A program made the position numbers and the translations under genes. Below, piece by piece: positions 45,524 to 49,863 of a DNA stretch of 49,863 nt (positions within the stretch are counted from its first letter, which is position 1; every line of letters begins with the position of its first letter). The notes under the pieces were generated by a model. It saw nothing but the letters and a program-made list of their open reading frames with translations. It ran no database searches and was not told where the DNA came from. The DNA is from Lachnospiraceae bacterium (GTDB lineage Bacteria; Bacillota_A; Clostridia; Lachnospirales; Lachnospiraceae), in contig JAEEXJ010000008.1 of the NCBI GenBank assembly GCA_016291475.1, positions 1 through 49,863 on the forward strand, read 5' to 3'.

Positions 45524-45886
45524 TTAGTCGATCACTCTGACGCCTTCAACGAAGATGTTGATCTTCTCGACATCGAGTCCTGTAAATTCTTCAACCTTAT
45601 ATTTGACGCTCTCGATAAGATTGTCAGATACCGTCAAAATGCTTACACCGTATGCAACTATCACATGGAAATCAAGGATAAGCTTACGCTCGGGCGAAAG
45701 TCTTACATTAATTCCTCTGGAAAGATTCTCGGTGCGCAGTATCTTGGCGATGCCGTCTCTCATACTGATTCCGGCCATACCGACTATTCCTATGCATTCA
45801 ATGGCTACACTGCCGGCATACTGAGCAATAACATCGTTGTCTACGACAATGTTTCCCATATGTGTGTTCATGGAAGAGCTCTTCAT
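45524..45886 (-). CDS. Asp23/Gls24 family protein (YloU)
   Basis: 120-aa Asp23 family protein, of envelope-stress or scaffold type. Motifs GNIVVDNDVIAQYAGSVAIECIGIVGM, LSPERKLILDFHVIVAYGVSI and VDVEKINIFVEGVRV-like end (LDVEKINIFVEGVRV). It stands before the FakA-like gene as in Bacillus. GGAGG precedes the ATG at 45886. Confidence 0.93.
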   Translation of the reverse strand: MKSSSMNTHMGNIVVDNDVIAQYAGSVAIECIGIVGMAGISMRDGIAKILRTENLSRGINVRLSPERKLILDFHVIVAYGVSILTVSDNLIESVKYKVEEFTGLDVEKINIFVEGVRVID

Positions 45887-45919
45887 ATAAAATCCTCCTT
45901 TACTGCAAAACTGCGATTA

Positions 45920-45928
45920 ATTATAACA
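45920..45928 (-). promoter_or_regulatory. Extended -10 promoter of yloU-yloV
   Basis: TGTTATAAT on the - strand, about 34 nt before the ATG. No good -35, so it would act as an extended -10. Confidence 0.45.
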
Positions 45929-45970
45929 TAATATCTACAAATAAATGTTAAATATCTTGAAAAATATTTC

Positions 45971-45999
45971 TTGCATTATTAAATAGGCTCTGATAATAT
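45971..45999 (+). promoter_or_regulatory. rpmB promoter
   Basis: TTGCAT (45971-45976), 17-nt spacer, TAATAT (45994-45999) with TG one base before it. About 60 nt upstream of rpmB. Confidence 0.7.
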
Positions 46000-46059
46000 A
46001 CATATGTTGCGTTTCAAGCATGGATTATTAATCAGATTATAACGCCGGGAGGTGAGAAT

Positions 46060-46245
46060 ATGGCAAAGTGTGATGTATGCGGAAAAGGAATCCATTTCGG
46101 AAATAATGTGAGTCACTCTCACAGAAGATCCAATGCAATTTGGAAGTCCAACGTTCTTAGCGTAAAGTGCAAAGTTAACGGACAGTCCAAGAGAATGCAT
46201 GTATGCTCAAGATGCCTTCGCAGCGGTGCTGTAGAGCGTGCATAA
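46060..46245 (+). CDS. rpmB: 50S ribosomal protein bL28
   Basis: 61-aa L28, zinc-binding (C+) type with CDVCGKG near the start and HVCSRCLRSG near the end giving the four Cys. NNVSHSHRRSNAIWKSN is the family core. GGGAGG precedes the ATG. Monocistronic, with its own promoter and terminator. L28 and the Asp23-YloV operon stand divergently, as in many Firmicutes. Confidence 0.97.
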   Translation: MAKCDVCGKGIHFGNNVSHSHRRSNAIWKSNVLSVKCKVNGQSKRMHVCSRCLRSGAVERA

Positions 46246-46262
46246 TTGATCATGTAAATATG

Positions 46263-46292
46263 AGAACAGGCTTTATGCCTGTTCTTTTTTTG
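46263..46292 (+). terminator. rpmB terminator
   Basis: GAACAGGC, TTTAT, GCCTGTTC, then seven T. Confidence 0.93.
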
Positions 46293-46294
46293 TA

Positions 46295-46325
46295 TAAAAA
46301 ACTCCCTGCCGCATGACAGGGAGTC
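46295..46325 (-). terminator. Terminator after coiled-coil/J-like gene
   Basis: On the - strand, ACTCCCTG, 8-nt loop, CAGGGAGT, then a run of T. Confidence 0.9.
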
Positions 46326-46330
46326 CTTAT

Positions 46331-46894
46331 TTACGCTTTTCTTCTGTGATATTCCTTATTTATCGCCCGGCTCAGCCTCTCATCTCCGCACAGATTATCG
46401 GGATGAAAGATCTTTACCAGATCTTTATATCTTTTTCTGAGCATGGAAGTATTAGTGATGTTCGCAAACAACACGCAGGCGATAGAGTCAAAATCATTTT
46501 CGGAAAGATGTGACAGATCCGGAGAAGAAATATCGGACATGCCCAGTCTTCTGCTGGCCTCAAATTCTTCCTTTTCCCTTTCTAACTTACGTCTGTCTTC
46601 CTCAAGAGTTCTGAAACCGTCTTTAAGGATCTCCATCTTCTTGTCAAAAAACATACTTTCCTGACGGAGTCTTTGTCTCTCCTGAGTAGTGCGCCTGTTG
46701 AGCTCATTAAGTTCGTCCCTGAGAAGCACCCTGTCCTTCATAAAAGATTCCTGAAGATTCTTCAGTTCACTCTTCTGTTGATCGAGCTTTTGCTTCTCGG
46801 CATCAAGACGCATGTTTTCCTGGAAAAGAAACAATTTGAGTTTTTTTAACTCTTCCTCATTTTCAGTTTGAACTATTGCTTCCCAATCGATCAT
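46331..46894 (-). CDS. Coiled-coil protein with C-terminal J-like HPD domain
   Basis: 187 aa. A long charged coiled coil (about residues 11-115) leads to a short linker (116-135) and a C-terminal segment LRKRYKDLVKIFHPDNL (152-168) followed by INKEYHRRK. The HPD tripeptide at 164-166 and flanking helices match helices II-III of a DnaJ domain, so it may stimulate DnaK ATPase. Canonical J domains are N-terminal, about 70 aa; here it is C-terminal and compact. It follows gerW by 18 nt. Partner and role unknown. Confidence 0.75.
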   Translation of the reverse strand: MIDWEAIVQTENEEELKKLKLFLFQENMRLDAEKQKLDQQKSELKNLQESFMKDRVLLRDELNELNRRTTQERQRLRQESMFFDKKMEILKDGFRTLEEDRRKLEREKEEFEASRRLGMSDISSPDLSHLSENDFDSIACVLFANITNTSMLRKRYKDLVKIFHPDNLCGDERLSRAINKEYHRRKA

Positions 46895-46912
46895 GCGGAT
46901 TACCTGAAATGT

Positions 46913-47308
46913 TTATTCGGGAAATGCTGCATCTCTAATCTCGTCGTCATCGGGGCCACCCTTTTTATCCTTGGAAATCCTGTGGATGACTTCGGGCACC
47001 ATATCAAGGATTTTGGTTATGGAATCCTGATTTTTAACAGACAAAAGTCTGGTATTACCGTCTTTGATAACGATGATTGCATTGGGTGAAACCTTACCGC
47101 CCATGCCACCGGCAGAAGAATTCTTGTTGAAATTCCTGCTCTCGTTACCGCTTCCCGCAGCCACACCGAAAGAAACGTCCACAAGAGGGATTATAGTGGT
47201 ATCACCGACTACTACAGGCTGACCGACAACGGTCTTGGATGAAAGCACTGCATCCATACCGCTCAGCAGTGAATCGATTACTTCTTTTTTGTTGGAATCG
47301 GCCATATC
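46913..47308 (-). CDS. GerW/YtfJ family sporulation protein
   Basis: 131-aa GerW (YtfJ) protein. VVGQPVVVGDTTIIPLVDVSFGVAAGSG, GGMGGKVSPNAIIVI and the C-terminal ITKILDMVPEVI are diagnostic. In Bacillus it affects spore germination, but homologues persist in non-spore-formers. The ATG at 47308 has AAAGGAG; the frame extends to 47326 over the DUF2953 stop. Pairing with a DUF2953 gene (YtfI) is conserved. Confidence 0.92.
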   Translation of the reverse strand, partial: DMADSNKKEVIDSLLSGMDAVLSSKTVVGQPVVVGDTTIIPLVDVSFGVAAGSGNESRNFNKNSSAGGMGGKVSPNAIIVIKDGNTRLLSVKNQDSITKILDMVPEVIHRISKDKKGGPDDDEIRDAAFPE

Positions 47309-47322
47309 GGTCTCCTTTAAGA

Positions 47323-48264
47323 TCATGCAGCTTTATCAGAAACTGCTTCTTCTTTTTCTTTCTTTTTATTATGGTGCTTATAAGATCTGTATAGCTTAAG
47401 GACATTCCTGTTAAGGATTATCAAAAGACCGTTCCACAGGATGCACCACAGATTAAAATGTCCCTTACAGTAAATATCACCTTCAAATATCTTGCGTTCA
47501 AAATCGGGTCTTACCGATGAAGTCCTGTCAAAGCGTCCGGCTATCATTGTATATATACCGTAAACCTTACCCGTTATATCCGGAGAATCGAATCCGAAAG
47601 TAATATCGGCATGGGCTTTTCTCGGAAGAACCTTCTTAAAGATACGCTTAAGTCTTTTTTTGATGACAAAAAGAGCATTCTTTGCTTCGTTCGAATTATA
47701 TAAATTCCTGTAGTATCGAATCTCCGAACGAACTCTTTTTATTTTATCACATATTTCTTCGATTTTGGACTTAATCTTGTCAAAGAAACCGGCACCCGGC
47801 TCATCGGTTTCCTCAGAATCATCAGGTTCTTCGACAGATTCTTCAGTATCTGTATCTTCTTCCGGGGAAGAATCTTCTGCAAATTCTTCTTCCGACACTG
47901 TATCTTCCGGAATGGCATCCTCCTCGTCAGCCAATTCTTCCAAAGCCTCATCCAGCTCACTCAGGTCGTACTCTTCTTCATCACCGGATTCCTTGTCCGG
48001 TATCTTCATTTGAAATACAGTAAAAAACAGAACCTTTACCTTTACATACAAAGCATCGGTATATTCTGCCCTTGCCCTCAAAAGTCCGAGAAAATAAGAT
48101 AATCTGAGAAAACCGAGAGGCCTGCTTCCGGCCTCTGCCTTACAGGATATCCTATAAGTCACCGGCAGGATCAAAGCCAGAATTATAAGTAACAAAACAA
48201 GCCCCACTAAGGACAGGAGCAAAATTCCGATAATCTGTAATATTTTAAGGATCACAGCGAGCAT
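47323..48264 (-). CDS. DUF2953 membrane protein (YtfI-like)
   Basis: 313 aa. A strong N-terminal hydrophobic helix (about 5-35), a beta-rich part, a very acidic low-complexity linker (about 90-160, nearly all Asp, Glu and Ser) and the DUF2953 C-terminal region (HADITFGFDSPDITGKVYGIY) with a second hydrophobic segment near the end. It precedes gerW. AAGGA precedes the ATG; it overlaps the upstream gene by 13 nt. Function unknown. Confidence 0.85.
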   Translation of the reverse strand: MLAVILKILQIIGILLLSLVGLVLLLIILALILPVTYRISCKAEAGSRPLGFLRLSYFLGLLRARAEYTDALYVKVKVLFFTVFQMKIPDKESGDEEEYDLSELDEALEELADEEDAIPEDTVSEEEFAEDSSPEEDTDTEESVEEPDDSEETDEPGAGFFDKIKSKIEEICDKIKRVRSEIRYYRNLYNSNEAKNALFVIKKRLKRIFKKVLPRKAHADITFGFDSPDITGKVYGIYTMIAGRFDRTSSVRPDFERKIFEGDIYCKGHFNLWCILWNGLLIILNRNVLKLYRSYKHHNKKKEKEEAVSDKAA

Positions 48265-48587
48265 ATATATTCCTTAAGGTCCAGATCTCCGCGTTTTTTC
48301 AGACAATCCTCGGTTATTTTCGCAACAAGTTCAAAAGCCTCGTCTTCATTTTCCGCAATTGCGCATACACTGGGAATCTTGCCTTCCCATACACGGGATC
48401 TGAGGTTTGAAGCTGAGACGATATCAAAATTTTCGTCTTCTTTTTCGGAAACCAGAATAAGCTTATACGATCCCTTGCCTTTTAAGATCTTATCTTTTAC
48501 TTTGGGGAGCTTTTTTATATTAATGGAATCCGATAAATATAATGACGGTCTGAAATTTACCTCTACCTTATCTTTAAACAATTTCAT
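48252..48587 (-). CDS. Small soluble protein of unknown function
   Basis: 111 aa, not recognised. Mixed alpha/beta, no membrane helix or clear motif (SYKLILVSEKEDENFDIV, FELVAKITEDCLKKRG). It overlaps the DUF2953 gene start by 13 nt and likely opens that operon. No ribosome site is visible before the ATG (TTATTCATATG), and the divergent HD-GYP promoter lies close, so the transcript may be leaderless or nearly so. Confidence 0.7.
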   Translation of the reverse strand: MKLFKDKVEVNFRPSLYLSDSINIKKLPKVKDKILKGKGSYKLILVSEKEDENFDIVSASNLRSRVWEGKIPSVCAIAENEDEAFELVAKITEDCLKKRGDLDLKEYICSL

Positions 48588-48609
48588 ATGAATAAATATA
48601 CCACAGAAA

Positions 48610-48638
48610 TTGACACGGGCCTTAGAAATAATTAAAAT
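48610..48638 (+). promoter_or_regulatory. Promoter of HD-GYP gene
   Basis: TTGACA (48610-48615), 17-nt spacer, TAAAAT (48633-48638). About 68 nt before the chosen ATG; an alternative TATAAT at 48640 is too far from the -35. Confidence 0.65.
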
Positions 48639-48705
48639 TTATAATGTTCGGGAGTGGTTTATCAGACTACATCCGGACGCATCCCGAACCTTTCAGAGGG
48701 TCTAT

Positions 48706-49761
48706 ATGAAAACAATCTCTAGAATGGAATTGCAGGAAGGAATGGAGCTTGCGGAACCCGTAGAAGCGGCCGGCAAGGTCATTTACAATGCAGGAACCAA
48801 GGTAACCCAGGCTGTAATTTCCAAATTATCCCACTATGATGTCATCGCCGTTACCATTATGGAAGATGTGGATTACGCCACTACACATAACGAAAGGATC
48901 CAATTCGACGAAGACTTCAAAAATTTCAGACAAAAATACAACGATTGTCTATCCAGATATAAAGGAGTAATGCTCTCATATCTGGGAACCAAATTCTCTA
49001 TACCCTCACAAAATCTGATAGATATCTACGAAGACTGTTATTCGACTGTAAAGAACGAAAAACAGCTTCTTGATTTCATGTATAATCTTGCTCCCAATGA
49101 AGACGAGCTTACATATACCCAGTCCTTCAACGCAGCTCTTCTGTGCGGAGCTTTCGGCAACTGGCTCACTCTTCCCGATGAGAAAAAGAGAATGCTCATT
49201 CTCTGCGGATTCTATTACGATATAGGAAAATGGAAAATCCCTTCAGAGATACTATGGAAACCGGGAAAATTAAGCGAACAGGAATACGCTCTCGTTAAAC
49301 AGCATACACTCCTGGGATACCAGCTTGTCAAGCATGATACAGCCCTTCCGGAAGACATCAAAAGATGTATTCTCATGCATCATGAAAAGATGGACGGTTC
49401 CGGTTATCCCTGCAATCTTAAAGGCGATAAGATCAATATCTACGCAAGATATCTGGCAATAGTCGATACATATATTGCAATGGCTTCAGCCAGAACCTTC
49501 AGGCTTGCGCTTACGCCTCTGCAGATTATCGGTGCTTTTGAAAAGGATATCCAGAAATACGATACAACTATTCTTATGCCCCTTATCGAAAGAATATCCG
49601 ATGCTCAGATCGGAACTACAGTTCAGCTGAATGACGGAACCGACTGGGAAGTCATGCTGATCAACAAAAACAATTATTCCAGACCCATGCTTCGAAATGC
49701 AGGTAACATGATAGTTAACCTGGCAGAAAGACCGGATCTGGAGATCGTAAAGATTATATGA
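48706..49761 (+). CDS. Degenerate HD-GYP domain protein
   Basis: 351 aa. An N-terminal region (1-125) with EGMELAEPV resembles the DUF3391-like lead of HD-GYP proteins; the HD-GYP domain spans about 130-300 with HHEKMDGSGYP (225-235), IVDTYIAM and H200. The HD pair reads YD (FYYDIGK, Y171) and the first metal His is also missing (TQSFNAAL), so c-di-GMP hydrolysis is doubtful; it may be a binding or regulatory protein. The ATG at 48706 has AGAGGG; the frame extends to 48610 across the promoter, which argues against the longer form. Soluble. Confidence 0.85.
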   Translation: MKTISRMELQEGMELAEPVEAAGKVIYNAGTKVTQAVISKLSHYDVIAVTIMEDVDYATTHNERIQFDEDFKNFRQKYNDCLSRYKGVMLSYLGTKFSIPSQNLIDIYEDCYSTVKNEKQLLDFMYNLAPNEDELTYTQSFNAALLCGAFGNWLTLPDEKKRMLILCGFYYDIGKWKIPSEILWKPGKLSEQEYALVKQHTLLGYQLVKHDTALPEDIKRCILMHHEKMDGSGYPCNLKGDKINIYARYLAIVDTYIAMASARTFRLALTPLQIIGAFEKDIQKYDTTILMPLIERISDAQIGTTVQLNDGTDWEVMLINKNNYSRPMLRNAGNMIVNLAERPDLEIVKII

Positions 49762-49778
49762 TGACGTATTAAAATGGG

Positions 49779-49863
49779 GACGGTTATGAAACAGGGGGAC
49801 GGTTCTGTCGTTCCACAAGAATCATGTGGAACGACCGAACCGTCCCCCTGTTTCATAACCGTC
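49779..49863. repeat. Long hairpin repeat at window edge
   Basis: Left arm 49779-49817 and right arm 49825-49863 are 39-bp inverted copies with one mismatch and a 7-nt loop (AGAATCA). The arms contain GGGGGACGGTTC and GTTATGAAACAG. The right arm ends exactly at the window end, so the element may extend further. The GGGGACGGTTC word recurs as a dispersed repeat in many clostridial genomes. It could also act as terminator of the HD-GYP gene though it has no T run here. Confidence 0.8.

Noticed and set aside
47765..48013. Ser-rich + strand frame
   Set aside because: It is the reverse of the acidic Asp/Glu linker of the DUF2953 protein, not a gene.
1..49863. CRISPR array, tRNA or rRNA genes
   Set aside because: No spaced direct repeats of suitable length, no cloverleaf-like sequence with TTCGANTC arm and no rRNA motifs were seen by eye; a covariance search was not possible.

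Overview
This window looks like the chromosome of a Lachnospiraceae-type anaerobe (Clostridia, Bacillota). The signs are moderate GC, many TTG/GTG starts with strong AGGAGG-type ribosome sites, the short HisG plus HisZ pair, RecU, LexA with a YneA-like LysM protein, GerW/YtfJ with its DUF2953 partner, YloU/YloV, a zinc-type L28, a soluble FeFe-hydrogenase-like protein and many c-di-GMP proteins. Genus is inference only. I saw no tRNA, rRNA, CRISPR array or intact insertion sequence. No stretch over 300 bases lacks a gene.

Layout. 1-3.4 kb (+): obgE-yhbY-yqeK-rsfS (a ribosome-assembly cluster without nadD), then a HAD phosphatase. 3.4-6.9 kb: lexA (-), a secreted DUF3048 protein (-), a LexA-boxed yneA-like gene (+) and a convergent tyrosine recombinase (-). 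7-12.1 kb (+): AI-2E-type membrane protein, an unusual D-aminoacyl-tRNA deacylase/GAF/GGDEF fusion, a shikimate-kinase-like protein, an AT-rich small membrane protein and a class I aminotransferase. 12.2-26.8 kb (-): one long co-directional run that starts at a consensus promoter with an 8-bp tandem operator-like repeat. In transcription order it holds hisZ, hisG, hisD, hisB, a TIM-barrel/HisI/HisE fusion, a radical SAM protein, a cytosolic signalling cassette (double-receiver protein, hybrid histidine kinase, LacI-type ligand domain without HTH), a DUF2344 protein, RNase E/G and a membrane GGDEF protein.

27-34.4 kb: an unknown membrane protein (+), a ferredoxin/FeFe-hydrogenase/MCP fusion (-), then recU, a RluD-type pseudouridine synthase, an unknown membrane protein, an SDR enzyme and a secreted cell-wall amidase (all -). 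34.4-45.9 kb (-): a coiled-coil protein, coaD, rsmD, a 190-bp inverted-repeat element, a second type IIA topoisomerase pair, DegV, recG, the YloV/FakA-like kinase and an Asp23 protein. 46-49.9 kb: rpmB (+), a coiled-coil protein with a J-like HPD end (-), gerW (-), DUF2953 (-), a small unknown (-), a degenerate HD-GYP protein (+) and a 39-bp-arm hairpin that ends exactly at the window edge.

How they work together: most genes are core housekeeping (ribosome assembly, tRNA/rRNA modification, DNA topology and repair, histidine, CoA). The accessory theme is cytoplasmic sensing. It comprises two GGDEF proteins without I-sites, a degenerate HD-GYP protein, a soluble hybrid kinase cassette and a soluble hydrogenase-MCP sensor, several of them embedded in housekeeping operons. 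The best candidates for something undescribed are the deacylase-diguanylate cyclase fusion and the LacI-ligand-domain/PocR-kinase/double-receiver cassette.
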